Positions 45,411 through 52,255 of a stretch of 64,000 nt of DNA are shown here, in pieces. The DNA comes from Alphaproteobacteria bacterium (GTDB lineage: Bacteria > Pseudomonadota > Alphaproteobacteria > JACAEB01). The position numbers and the translations under genes are program-made. The DNA lies in contig JACKLE010000001.1 in the NCBI GenBank assembly GCA_024236075.1, forward strand, positions 186,001-250,000, given 5' to 3'. Each line of letters starts with the position of its first letter. Position 1 is the first letter of the stretch. Under the pieces are notes generated by a model. The model saw nothing but the letters and a program-made list of their open reading frames with translations. It searched no databases and was not told the origin of the DNA.

Positions 45411-45487
45411 GCCGCCTTAGCTCAGTCGGTTAGAGCGCCAGATTGTGGATCTGGAGGTCCCCCGTTCGATCCGGGGAGGCGGTACCA
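45411..45487 (+). tRNA. tRNA-His (GTG anticodon), CCA encoded
   Basis: All arms fold: acceptor GCCGCCT with AGGCGGT, D-arm GCTC/GAGC, anticodon stem CCAGA/TCTGG with loop TTGTGGA (anticodon GTG at 45455-45457), T-arm CCCCG/CGGGG with TTCGATC. The discriminator is A73 and the first pair is G1-U72. Ordinary bacterial tRNA-His has an extra G-1 paired to C73; here no C73 exists, as in the alphaproteobacterial tRNA-His that dispenses with G-1. CCA is encoded (45485-45487). The last 50 bases are the integration target of the element that follows, which restores the gene's 3' half. Confidence 0.97.
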
Positions 45488-45488
45488 A
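45439..45488 (+). repeat. attL: 50-bp direct repeat in tRNA-His 3' half
   Basis: From the anticodon stem (CAGATTGTGG) to two bases past the CCA end (GGTACCAA). The 50 bases are identical to 54863-54912; just outside they differ (T versus A on the right, C versus T on the left). This is the usual crossover region for tyrosine recombinases in tRNA genes. Confidence 0.95.
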
Positions 45489-45543
45489 TAAGATCAATCA
45501 CTTAGAGGAATTTTCGGGCCGCCTGGCTCGTCAAAATCGGCCG

Positions 45544-45563
45544 TGGCGTAGCAATGGCGTAAC
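45544..45563 (+). promoter_or_regulatory. Integrase arm-type sites, left arm
   Basis: TGGCGTAGC (45544-45552) and TGGCGTAAC (45555-45563), 11 bases start to start, in the same orientation. The same nonamer occurs as an 11-base pair at the right end (54703, 54714) and once more at 54643. Paired arm sites on both sides of the core are expected for lambda/P4-type integrases. Confidence 0.68.
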
Positions 45564-45733
45564 AGTGGTGCCTCGCGTCGCACTGAGACGTCGCTCCGCC
45601 GTCCTGCCCCCATTCCTGAAATCGAGATCCCGAGATCGCCCGGCGCCCTTCGGTGTCGGCGATGAGCGGCCTCGGTCGGCGCTCCACCGCCGGCCGGGGC
45701 CTGACCACCACGCCAACATGAGGAGATGGCGCA

Positions 45734-46252
45734 ATGGCTGACGAGACGATTAGCACAGCAACCATGGAGAACGGGACGGCACCTTGCGCTGGCCCTATCG
45801 CGGCCGTCCTGCCGCTCGCGCGGGGACTGGTGCAAGCCCGCAAGGATTCCAGCGAGGGAGACAAGCTTGCGGCTTACCGCACACTGAGGGGCGCAGGCGT
45901 CGACATGAGGCCTGCCGCAGCTTGGGCGCTCATTCAATACGGGCGCGCCATGTATCAGGCGAGCAAGGATGACTTGGACAGCAAGGTGGCGGTCCTTCTC
46001 ATTGGTGCGGGGCGCATCGCGATGGGCGACGAATGGGTCGTCGATCGGTGGGAAGATGCGCTCGCACGCATCCGATACATCGAGGTCGAGATCGGCGAGA
46101 CCTACGCCGGCGCCGAAGAGGCCGAGATTTTGAACTTGGCCGCATTCACAATCCAACGTCTTCTAGACGGCAGTCCGAGAGGGCCTGAGATCGCGGCACG
46201 GCACAGCCGCCTCGCTCGCGCGCACGAAGCGGAGGACGGCAACGATGGCTAA
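45734..46252 (+). CDS. Element-encoded protein, unknown function
   Basis: A 172-aa cytoplasmic protein, mildly acidic and helical (KLAAYRTLRGAGVDMRPAAAW, LDSKVAVLLIGAGRIAMGDE). No family recognised. ATG 45734 with GGAGATGGCGCA upstream. It overlaps the next gene by 8 bases, and the pair lies at the left edge of the element, a common place for cargo or anti-phage genes. Confidence 0.65.
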   Translation: MADETISTATMENGTAPCAGPIAAVLPLARGLVQARKDSSEGDKLAAYRTLRGAGVDMRPAAAWALIQYGRAMYQASKDDLDSKVAVLLIGAGRIAMGDEWVVDRWEDALARIRYIEVEIGETYAGAEEAEILNLAAFTIQRLLDGSPRGPEIAARHSRLARAHEAEDGNDG

Positions 46253-46481
46253 GATCACGCGGTTTCCGGGATCTGAAGGCGAAGGGCGAGAGATCCTCGA
46301 AGACCAAGACGAGATCCTGCGCGTCATGCGTGAGGCGCAGGCAATCGCGGAGGTCCTACGTGTCGCCATCGCCAGCAACGACGATTGCGACGACACGCAC
46401 CTTGTCGAGGTGACCGAGCTCTTGTGCCAGCGCCTCAACATCATCGGCGAGGTGATCCGCGCCGAACAGACGAAGACTTGA
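46245..46481 (+). CDS. Element-encoded small protein, unknown function
   Basis: A 78-aa acidic helical protein (FPGSEGEGREILEDQDEIL, LVEVTELLCQRLNIIGEVIR). It starts inside the end of gene 45734-46252 (ATGGCTAAG), so it is translationally coupled to it. No family recognised. An 11-bp hairpin follows at 46489-46524. Confidence 0.65.
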   Translation: MAKITRFPGSEGEGREILEDQDEILRVMREAQAIAEVLRVAIASNDDCDDTHLVEVTELLCQRLNIIGEVIRAEQTKT

Positions 46482-46488
46482 CCAAGGC

Positions 46489-46524
46489 GGGGGCGGCCCG
46501 AGGATGAACCCATGGGCCGCCCCC
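46489..46524 (+). terminator. Strong hairpin after the first two element genes
   Basis: A perfect 11-bp stem, GGGGGCGGCCC with GGGCCGCCCCC, and a 14-base loop, 7 bases after the stop at 46481. It lacks a following T-run. A short frame inside it (MGRPRKISIAAAFKRDAPV, 28 codons from 46512) has an AT-hook-like GRPRK start reminiscent of truncated terminase N-termini; I regard it as a relic at most. Confidence 0.45.
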
Positions 46525-46717
46525 GCAAGATCTCGATCGCCGCTGCGTTCAAGCGCGACGCTCCGGTTTGGGCGTCGAACCCAGACGTTTGGGGGTAGTG
46601 ACTTCGGTCAGAACCATTCATTGACCGTTAGGGGCAACTGCTCTAGATTCCCAATCAACAACACCCCCCAGGCCTAGAGCGCTTCGGTGCTTGCCCAACA
46701 CCGGGGGGTTACTCATT

Positions 46718-46750
46718 ATGGGCCCCTTCAGTCTGACTGGAGGGGCCCAT
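46718..46750 (+). promoter_or_regulatory. 15-bp hairpin covering the ribosome site of the Abi_2 gene
   Basis: The stem runs from 46718-46732 to 46736-46750 with a 3-base loop (15 pairs, one G-U). The 3' arm contains GGAGGGG (46739-46745), a near-perfect Shine-Dalgarno, 5 bases before the in-frame ATT at 46749. An out-of-frame ATG at 46718 opens a 14-codon leader (MGPFSLTGGAHSLQ) that ends at 46762, overlapping the start of the gene, with GGGGGG 9 bases before it. Translating the leader would open the hairpin. See findings. Confidence 0.6.
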
Positions 46751-47669
46751 TCGTTACAATAAGCCAGCGACCACGATCCAACAGCAGATTGGTCTTCTCG
46801 CCTTTCGGGGGATGGCCTGGTCGGATCCTGATCTCGTGGAGCGATGGCTACGCACTGTTGGCTATTACCGCTTGAGCGCGTACTGGCTTCCTTACGAGGT
46901 GGCACCGCCTGCGGGCGCTACTCGCAGCAAGCGGTTCAAGCCGGGCACGACATTCGAAAACGTGGTCGATATCTACATCTTCGATCGAAAGCTTCGCCTT
47001 TTGGTTATGGAAGCCATAGAGCGCATAGAGATTAATCTGCGCTCGCGCTGGACAAACAGGCTTTCGCTTAGATTTGGTCCACACGCACACTTGGACATTT
47101 CGGTCGCAAAGTCTGGCTGGGAACATGCCGAGTTGGTCGGCACACTGGCGAAGCGAGTGGGCCAGAGTAGTGAAGTATTTGTTGAGCATTACAAAAACAA
47201 ATACACTGATCCATACATGCCACCATTGTGGGCAGTCACCGAATTGATGACATTCGGCGAGTTATCAAAATGGTTCAAGGCAACGAAAGATCTCAAGATT
47301 GGCTCAGAAGTTGCCAAGGATCTTGGTATGCCATCCAGAGAAATTTTCGAGAGTGTTGTGCAGGTGATATCATATATAAGAAACATTTGCGCCCATCACG
47401 GGAGGCTATGGAATCGCAAGACTGTTAAGCGTATCCCGCACATCAAGAAATTTAAGTCAGACCTCGTCATAGACGTCATTGCAAATCAATCGCAACCATC
47501 TAATCTTATCTACAACGCTCTTGTAGTGCTCACTTATTTAATGCGCCACCAAAGCAGCGAGACTACTTTCCCTCAGCGCCTGCGTGAATTGGTTGAGACA
47601 CGCACCGATGACCAGCGAAGGGCGATGGGCTTTCCCGATGATTGGCGAACCCGCCCTGTATGGGCATGA
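46749..47669 (+). CDS. Abi_2 (AbiD/AbiF) abortive-infection family protein
   Basis: A 306-aa protein (285 aa from ATG 46812). Family motifs: YNKPATTIQQQIGLLAFRGM at the start, YYRLSAYWLPYE, FDRKLRLLVMEAIERIEINL, PLWAVTELMTFGELSKWF and the HEPN-like RNICAHHGRLWNR near residue 215. Abi_2 proteins kill or arrest infected cells. The first motif lies before the first ATG (46812), and no ATG, GTG or TTG exists between the in-frame stop (46734) and that motif; the ATT at 46749, with GGAGG 5 bases upstream, is the best start. AT-richer than its neighbours, as expected of horizontally gained defence genes. Confidence 0.85.
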   Translation: MRYNKPATTIQQQIGLLAFRGMAWSDPDLVERWLRTVGYYRLSAYWLPYEVAPPAGATRSKRFKPGTTFENVVDIYIFDRKLRLLVMEAIERIEINLRSRWTNRLSLRFGPHAHLDISVAKSGWEHAELVGTLAKRVGQSSEVFVEHYKNKYTDPYMPPLWAVTELMTFGELSKWFKATKDLKIGSEVAKDLGMPSREIFESVVQVISYIRNICAHHGRLWNRKTVKRIPHIKKFKSDLVIDVIANQSQPSNLIYNALVVLTYLMRHQSSETTFPQRLRELVETRTDDQRRAMGFPDDWRTRPVWA

Positions 47670-47841
47670 GTCCGCTTGAGGCGCGGGCGGCCATCTTGGC
47701 TTCGTCGGAGAGACTTGCCACCTTGACCGCGCGGTGCGCGCCGGTTCTATCAAGATCGAGGTCGCGAGCGGCGGCGTTGATGCCACCCGGCTGCTGTCCG
47801 GCCCATTGCCGTCAGCTTGGCACGGTGGAGATTCTTGGCGA

Positions 47842-48222
47842 CTAATTGAGATACTTCGCGGCAGGATCGTCCTTGTTCACCTCGTTCGGCGCGGCGACCT
47901 TCGAGCGGTCCGACGGGCTTGCGCCTAGCTTGCTTAGGACCATGCGATAGAAAGTCGCGAGCTTGGTGCCGAGCGCCTCACCCGCCATGATCCGCGCACG
48001 CAGGGGGCAGACAAGCTCGAGCAAGGCGCGATCGGAGCGCGCGAGCCATGGAAGCTCCCGCACAAAGAGGCGCCACGCCTTCCGCGCGGCTTCATCGAGG
48101 TAAGCAGGCGGCTCGCCGATAGGCCCCACCTTGGGCTCGGCGCGTCCTCGGTAGCGGCCGGGATTCTTCAGAGTCGCGCCAGTGACGCGGCTCAGTGCGA
48201 GGGGGTTGCGAGGGCGTGCCAT
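47842..48222 (-). CDS. P27-like phage terminase small subunit
   Basis: A 126-aa protein beginning MARPRNPLALSRVTGATLKN, then EPPAYLDEAARKAWRLFV and LELVCPLRARIMAGE, and a C-terminal Ser/Lys-rich tail with DPAAKYLN, typical of P27-family small terminases that recognise packaging sites. No large terminase is encoded in the element, so it could redirect a helper's packaging motor. ATG 48222 follows GGAGACGG, a ribosome site shared with two other element genes. Confidence 0.75.
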   Translation of the reverse strand: MARPRNPLALSRVTGATLKNPGRYRGRAEPKVGPIGEPPAYLDEAARKAWRLFVRELPWLARSDRALLELVCPLRARIMAGEALGTKLATFYRMVLSKLGASPSDRSKVAAPNEVNKDDPAAKYLN

Positions 48223-48328
48223 GGCCGTCTCCGGGGATGTTTCAACTGTGGAAGCGACAAAGATTGAGCCCCCGCCGGTCTGAGCCCCCATACGCTGGAT
48301 TGCTGGAATGCCCCCCCCGGCAGTCATG

Positions 48329-48523
48329 TCACCGGCCTCCGCCCGACGCCGTCTCTCGGGGGGTGATTGCCGCCACCTCGATCAGCTCGGCGACCTGGCC
48401 GTCGAGAGCGGCTAGGCGGTCCTCCATGGCCCGCAGGCGGGCGGAAAGCCGCTTGTCGACCCGCTCATCGACTCGCCTATCGAGACGCTCTGTAAGGCCC
48501 CTGGTGAACTCTGTGAGCTTCAT
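48329..48523 (-). CDS. Small coiled-coil protein A
   Basis: A 64-aa protein, almost entirely a heptad-patterned helix (TERLDRRVDERVDKRLSARL, EDRLAALDGQVAELIEVAAI). It is similar in layout to the next upstream gene product (48531-48698), so the pair looks duplicated. Location between capsid and small terminase genes suggests a morphogenetic or scaffolding role, which is inferred only. Confidence 0.6.
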   Translation of the reverse strand: MKLTEFTRGLTERLDRRVDERVDKRLSARLRAMEDRLAALDGQVAELIEVAAITPRETASGGGR

Positions 48524-48530
48524 GCCTCGC

Positions 48531-48698
48531 CTATTGCGACTTGATGCGTTCGATCTCGAGGAGGTCGACTAGCGCGGCAACTTGAGCGTCGAGTGCGTCG
48601 ACGCGCTCCTTGAGAGGCGTCAGGCCTTCATTGAGACGCCTCTCCATGCGCTCATCGAGGCGTCGGGCCAGATTGTGGCCGAACTCGTGCCAGTCCAT
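48531..48698 (-). CDS. Small coiled-coil protein B (short gene)
   Basis: A 55-aa gene: MDWHEFGHNLARRLDERMER at the start, then LTPLKERVDALDAQVAALVD and a stop at 48531-48533. It shares with protein A the plan M-x-[WL]-x-E-F-x-x-x-L-x-x-R-L-D-x-R and a final LD-x-QVA-x-L. GGAGGG lies 12 bases upstream; the genes for capsid, B and A are 18 and 7 bases apart, so they are one transcript. Confidence 0.58.
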   Translation of the reverse strand: MDWHEFGHNLARRLDERMERRLNEGLTPLKERVDALDAQVAALVDLLEIERIKSQ

Positions 48699-48716
48699 TT
48701 CTGATTCTGACCCTCC

Positions 48717-49751
48717 TCATGCCGACAAGTTGTGCCAGTTGATCCCGTCGATCATGGACACGCATGGCCGCGCGACCTGCCAATTGGTACGCCGGCGGAC
48801 CAGATAGCCGGTCATGCCGGCCTGCCAAAGGCTCACAAGCGCGGCGCCCGTGCCGGTCGTGGCGTCCTGTTGCAGCGCGGCGTTGAGCATTTCGATTGAT
48901 GCGTGCTCGGCGGTTTCGACGATCACGCCGTCATCGCCGTAAACGACGCCGTCCACGTCGACCAGGATCAGGCCGAACTCGGGGGCGTACCTCGACGCGA
49001 CGGCGGGTGCTCCCAGAATCTCGCCGCCCGCGAGACCGACGCCTTGATGCAGGTATGAGTGAACCGCCGCGAAAGTCTGTGGGCGGGCGATCCAAAGCGC
49101 CCGCGTCAGATCGCCCGGGAAATTCGCAACGCATTGCGCGATATCTTCGTCGGCGTCGCTCGTTGCCGTGACGGGCGTCACGCCATAGGTGAGCGAGGCC
49201 GGCATGATGCCGCTCACGCCCGCGTTGGTGGGGTCGAGAAGCGCCGTGTCGAGAGCTGCGGCGCAGGCGCGCACCAATTCGTCGAGAAGATACTCGGCGA
49301 CGCCTGGCGCGCCGCATTCGATCAACTCATTGCTCACCGCGATGAGCGCGCACACGTCGCGTGCGGGAATTGGGGTTGAGGTCGTGACGCCCGAGCTTGC
49401 CGGGACCGGCTTGCCCTCGCCGCGCCAAAAGGCGGTGACGCCTGCGGACCAAGTGGCAACGTTGACGTTCAATGGAATGCGGCGCGTCAATGCGCCGAAT
49501 ACGGATCTTTCGTCGACTCGCTCGACGAACTCCCATCCGTCATCGCCCGCAATCGCGCCGCCCCAATTCGCCGAGCTCGTGACGGCCGCAGGGACGGCGG
49601 CCTTGCGGAGATTTTCCTCGACGAAGCGCGCGGCGGGCTCGCCGTACAAGCGGCGCGCCATGGTGGGCGCGTGCTCGCGGAAACCCTTGGCGCGCGCGAT
49701 GGCGATGGCGCCTTGGGCGAGGCCGATGCCGCGTTCCGAATAACAACGCAT
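48717..49751 (-). CDS. HK97-type phage major capsid protein
   Basis: A 344-aa capsid protein with the HK97-fold pattern: ANWGGAIAGDDGWEFVERVD near residue 65, then VTAFWRGEGKPVPASSGVTT, the core helix with ISNEL-like VSNELIECGAP, AAALDTALLDP, and the late VASRYAPEFGLILVDVDG and DATTGTGAALVSLWQAG. No protease or portal gene accompanies it. The N-terminal region is short, so no long scaffold domain is removed. ATG 49751 with GGAGACGG upstream. It may build a small capsid or interfere with a helper's capsid. An encapsulin-like function is less likely given its phage neighbours. Confidence 0.82.
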   Translation of the reverse strand: MRCYSERGIGLAQGAIAIARAKGFREHAPTMARRLYGEPAARFVEENLRKAAVPAAVTSSANWGGAIAGDDGWEFVERVDERSVFGALTRRIPLNVNVATWSAGVTAFWRGEGKPVPASSGVTTSTPIPARDVCALIAVSNELIECGAPGVAEYLLDELVRACAAALDTALLDPTNAGVSGIMPASLTYGVTPVTATSDADEDIAQCVANFPGDLTRALWIARPQTFAAVHSYLHQGVGLAGGEILGAPAVASRYAPEFGLILVDVDGVVYGDDGVIVETAEHASIEMLNAALQQDATTGTGAALVSLWQAGMTGYLVRRRTNWQVARPCVSMIDGINWHNLSA

Positions 49752-49900
49752 ACCGTCTCCGTCGTGAGATAGGGGTGGCGGGCGCCCTTGCCGAACGCGG
49801 CCGGCGCCCGCCACGGCCATTCGACCCGCCAGCGCATTGGCTTCCGAATTGGCTGGGACCTAAAATACCGGTCGAGGCAACGCGGTCCATAATTGATCTG

Positions 49901-49930
49901 CGTACGTTTGCGTACGTTTGCGCACGTTTG
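49901..49930. repeat. Three tandem 10-bp repeats upstream of the capsid operon
   Basis: CGTACGTTTG, CGTACGTTTG and CGCACGTTTG, head to tail. The 10-base period keeps sites on one DNA face. They lie 150 bases before the capsid start and 94 bases after the stop of the upstream HTH gene, which suggests a regulator operator for the morphogenesis genes. Confidence 0.7.
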
Positions 49931-50023
49931 CGGAACAATTTTTGTCGCCGAATAGCTCTGGGGGTGCCCCCGCACCGGTCCGCGCACCCCTAGTCGGAGA
50001 GCTTCGGGCGTCCCCCCCGGGAG

Positions 50024-50329
50024 TCAGCCCTCGCCGAACAGCGCGAGCGCGATGTCCTCCGCCTTCACCCGCAGTGAGCCGCCGATCTTGGTGGGCCGGA
50101 TTGGGCCGTTGGGGCGATACGCCCAGCCTTGGATCGTCCGGATCGACTTGCCGAGCAAGCGCGCCGCGTCGCGGAGCGCGAACCTGCCGGAGAGGGGGTA
50201 GGCGATGCCACGCTCGCGACATAGGTCTCGAAGGCGAGCGAGCGAAGCGTCTGCCTCGTCTTGGACGCGGCCCGTGCCTACGCAGGTTGGACAGACTCGA
50301 CTCAACTTTCGCTCCGCTTTTTCCGTCAC
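50024..50329 (-). CDS. Small HTH protein with zinc-knuckle-like motif
   Basis: A 101-aa protein: CPTCVGTG near residue 13 (a half zinc knuckle), a helical middle, and a C-terminal HTH-like part (FALRDAARLLGKSIRTIQGW, RPTKIGGSLRVKAEDIALAL) of the excisionase/MerR-like type. It may control the capsid operon or excision. It starts at GTG 50329, which lies within the GTGAC repeat field of the adjacent region. Confidence 0.6.
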   Translation of the reverse strand: MTEKAERKLSRVCPTCVGTGRVQDEADASLARLRDLCRERGIAYPLSGRFALRDAARLLGKSIRTIQGWAYRPNGPIRPTKIGGSLRVKAEDIALALFGEG

Positions 50330-50432
50330 CCGTCACCACCGTCACCCCCCCTTAAAGGGGGGGGGTGACATGGGTGACGCGAGACGGGCGTCACGGGTGA
50401 CGGAAGGGTGACGAGAGGGTGACGTGGGTGAC
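50325..50432. repeat. Iteron-like GGGTGAC repeats with central palindrome (candidate origin)
   Basis: GTGAC occurs at 50365, 50374, 50397, 50408, 50419 and 50428 on the plus strand and as GTCAC at 50325, 50332, 50341 and 50390. Spacings are 9-11 with one of 23. A near-perfect 29-base palindrome (GTCAC, seven C, TTAAA, nine G, TGAC) occupies 50341-50369. The field covers the last ~30 codons of the ATPase gene and the start of the HTH gene. Iterons and a dyad next to a RepA/helicase-like gene are hallmarks of replication origins in P4-like satellites and plasmids. Confidence 0.7.
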
Positions 50433-51607
50433 GTATCGCTTTCGAGCTTTGGAACGAGCCATATCCACTCGGCGTTACATTTCAAATATCCCTTGTCGTC
50501 CAATGCCTTAGTCATCTTGTACATGGTGTTGCGCGCGGCGCCCGGAACGCTTGCGGCGGCGCGACTGCCATTGGTGACGGGCTCCAAAACGAGGCGCCCG
50601 CGAGCGGCCAGCCATGGGTAAAGATCGGCCCGCGTCACCGCCGTCACGGGTGACGGATGATCGGGGTCGACGAAGACCGGCTCGACGGCATGAGCCGCGA
50701 AATAATCGACGATATCCTTGAACCACCCCATCTCGTTCGCGGTGAGCCTGGCCCTTGCCGTCTCGCGCCTCGCGGCGCGTTCCTCGTGCCGCACAATGCA
50801 CGTCGTGACGGGCTCGCCGTCCTCGTCCTCGCCGATGGTCACGCGCTCAAGGCGAAAGGCCATCTCAAGGCCCTCCTCGCCGTCACGTGCCGCCGTGATG
50901 GTGGCGCGGTTTGGTTCGCCGTCCTTCCCCTTCTCGACGCGGATCAGCGTGTCGGCGGCGCCACGAAGGGCGTCGGAGCCCCGAGGCCACTCGCCGCCGG
51001 CCTTCGGCACGTGATGGACGAGGGTGAGGTGAGCGCCCGTCCGTTTCCGGAGTATGTCGGCCGCCTGGACATAGGCCCCCATGTCGGAAGCGGAGTTTTC
51101 GTCGCCGACAATGCTCCTGGCGAGCGTGTCGATCACGACAAGGCGGAGCGGCGAGCCCATGGCAGCGCGCTCGTGATCGATGCTCTCAAGCAGCTTCGGA
51201 AGGTCAGGCCAGCCTTCGGCGTTGAGGAGCTGCGGCGCCGCCTGGACGATGCTTAGGCGATGCGCTCCGGGGTCGAGGCCGGCCTGCCGCGCGGCGATGA
51301 CGCGATTCCGAAATGTCCGGGAGGCTTCTGCCGCGACATAGATGATGCCGCCGGTGAGGACCTTGCGCCCCTGCCAGGCCCTGCCGCACGCGATGTGCAG
51401 CGCGAGGTCGAGCGCGAGGAAGCTCTTGCCGGCCTTGGGCTCGGCATAGACGACAGAAAGGCCGTCGGCCGTCAGCCAGCCCTTCACGAGCCATCCCACG
51501 GCCGCAGGCGCGGTGCCGAGGTCAACGTCCCGCACGACGGGGAAGGGCGTTCCCGCGCCTCCTGTGCCTATCGTGATGCCCTCGCGATGCGCCGCGTCTT
51601 CGGTCAT
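50342..51607 (-). CDS. RepA/RecA-like AAA ATPase (probable replicative helicase)
   Basis: A 421-aa protein of the AAA_25/RepA group. Walker A is YAEPKAGKSFLALDLALHIA, Walker B LRLVVIDTLARS, followed by LTLVHHVPKAGG (sensor-like His pair). The C-terminal ~130 residues look like a winged helix (YPWLAARGRLVLEPV, NTMYKMTKALDDKGYL) and a Ser/Pro-rich tail encoded by the iteron field. Such proteins open or unwind origins in phages, satellites and plasmids. It overlaps the next upstream gene by ATGA (51604-51607). Confidence 0.82.
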   Translation of the reverse strand: MTEDAAHREGITIGTGGAGTPFPVVRDVDLGTAPAAVGWLVKGWLTADGLSVVYAEPKAGKSFLALDLALHIACGRAWQGRKVLTGGIIYVAAEASRTFRNRVIAARQAGLDPGAHRLSIVQAAPQLLNAEGWPDLPKLLESIDHERAAMGSPLRLVVIDTLARSIVGDENSASDMGAYVQAADILRKRTGAHLTLVHHVPKAGGEWPRGSDALRGAADTLIRVEKGKDGEPNRATITAARDGEEGLEMAFRLERVTIGEDEDGEPVTTCIVRHEERAARRETARARLTANEMGWFKDIVDYFAAHAVEPVFVDPDHPSPVTAVTRADLYPWLAARGRLVLEPVTNGSRAAASVPGAARNTMYKMTKALDDKGYLKCNAEWIWLVPKLESDTSPTSPSRHPSVTRDARLASPMSPPPFKGG

Positions 51608-52203
51608 GCCGCCGACGCTCCCTTGTCGAACCGCCAGCCCTGCGCCTCCGCCTCGACAAGGGCGAGGGGGTCGACGATCAGGGCGCCGGGCTCCTGCGAA
51701 GCGAGGAAGTCGAGCGGGTGGCGAAAGAGCGTCACCGCGCCACGCTCAGGCAACGGGTCCCGGATCAGGACGCGGGCGCCCAAGTAAACACCGAAGCGCG
51801 TTTGATCGAACGCAACCAGCTCGCAAGGCTCGTCGAAGCCGTGCGTTTGCGTCCAGTCGCTCGGCTCGAAGATCATCCCCACGACCGACCACGTCCCCTC
51901 GGGATCGAAGTCGAACTCGCGCAGGCCGGTCGGCCCGGCCCAGAAGCGGCAACGGGCGCGCTTGAGAAGAAGCTCGTTCTGGATCGAAGGGTCGATGCCC
52001 TGCGCCTGCAACCAATCCGTTTCGGCTTGCGTGAGGGGCACGAGAGGGAAGCGGTCGCGCTCGGCACGGATTGCGGGCCGCCAATCGTCGCCTACAATTG
52101 CGTAGCCGACGTATCGCTCGAACAGCTCGCGGCGGTCGACCTGGTCAATGAGCCGCGCGCGATCATTGCGCCGCCGCGGCGATGGGGTATAACTGCGTTG
52201 CAC
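51604..52203 (-). CDS. Element protein encoded with the helicase, unknown function
   Basis: A 199-aa protein with mixed alpha/beta content, a basic start (MQRSYTPSPRRRNDRARLID) and a central FDFDPEGTWSVVGMIFEPSDW. No primase motif is visible. It is translationally coupled to the helicase gene (ATGA), so a replication accessory role is plausible but unproven. Confidence 0.6.
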   Translation of the reverse strand: MQRSYTPSPRRRNDRARLIDQVDRRELFERYVGYAIVGDDWRPAIRAERDRFPLVPLTQAETDWLQAQGIDPSIQNELLLKRARCRFWAGPTGLREFDFDPEGTWSVVGMIFEPSDWTQTHGFDEPCELVAFDQTRFGVYLGARVLIRDPLPERGAVTLFRHPLDFLASQEPGALIVDPLALVEAEAQGWRFDKGASAA

Positions 52204-52255
52204 AATTCGTCTCCAAATATTAGGGGTGCGCCGCCGGCAAGCGGCGCGCCCCTTT

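Noticed and set aside
45445..45741. Frame starting in the tRNA and running into the element
   Set aside because: It overlaps the structural RNA and attL and has no ribosome site or coding character.
46512..46598. 28-codon ORF with MGRPRKI start
   Set aside because: Lies within a hairpin and is too short; at most a terminase relic.
48195..48572. Plus-strand frames opposite the terminase and coiled-coil genes
   Set aside because: The minus-strand genes have ribosome sites, consistent starts and phage context.
48717..49751. Encapsulin rather than a phage capsid protein
   Set aside because: HK97 fold is shared, but small terminase, integrase and AlpA neighbours and the lack of a cargo enzyme favour a phage/satellite origin.
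50325..50432. CRISPR array
   Set aside because: The repeats are 5-8 bases, with 9-11 base spacing and mixed orientation, and no cas genes are present. Iterons fit better.
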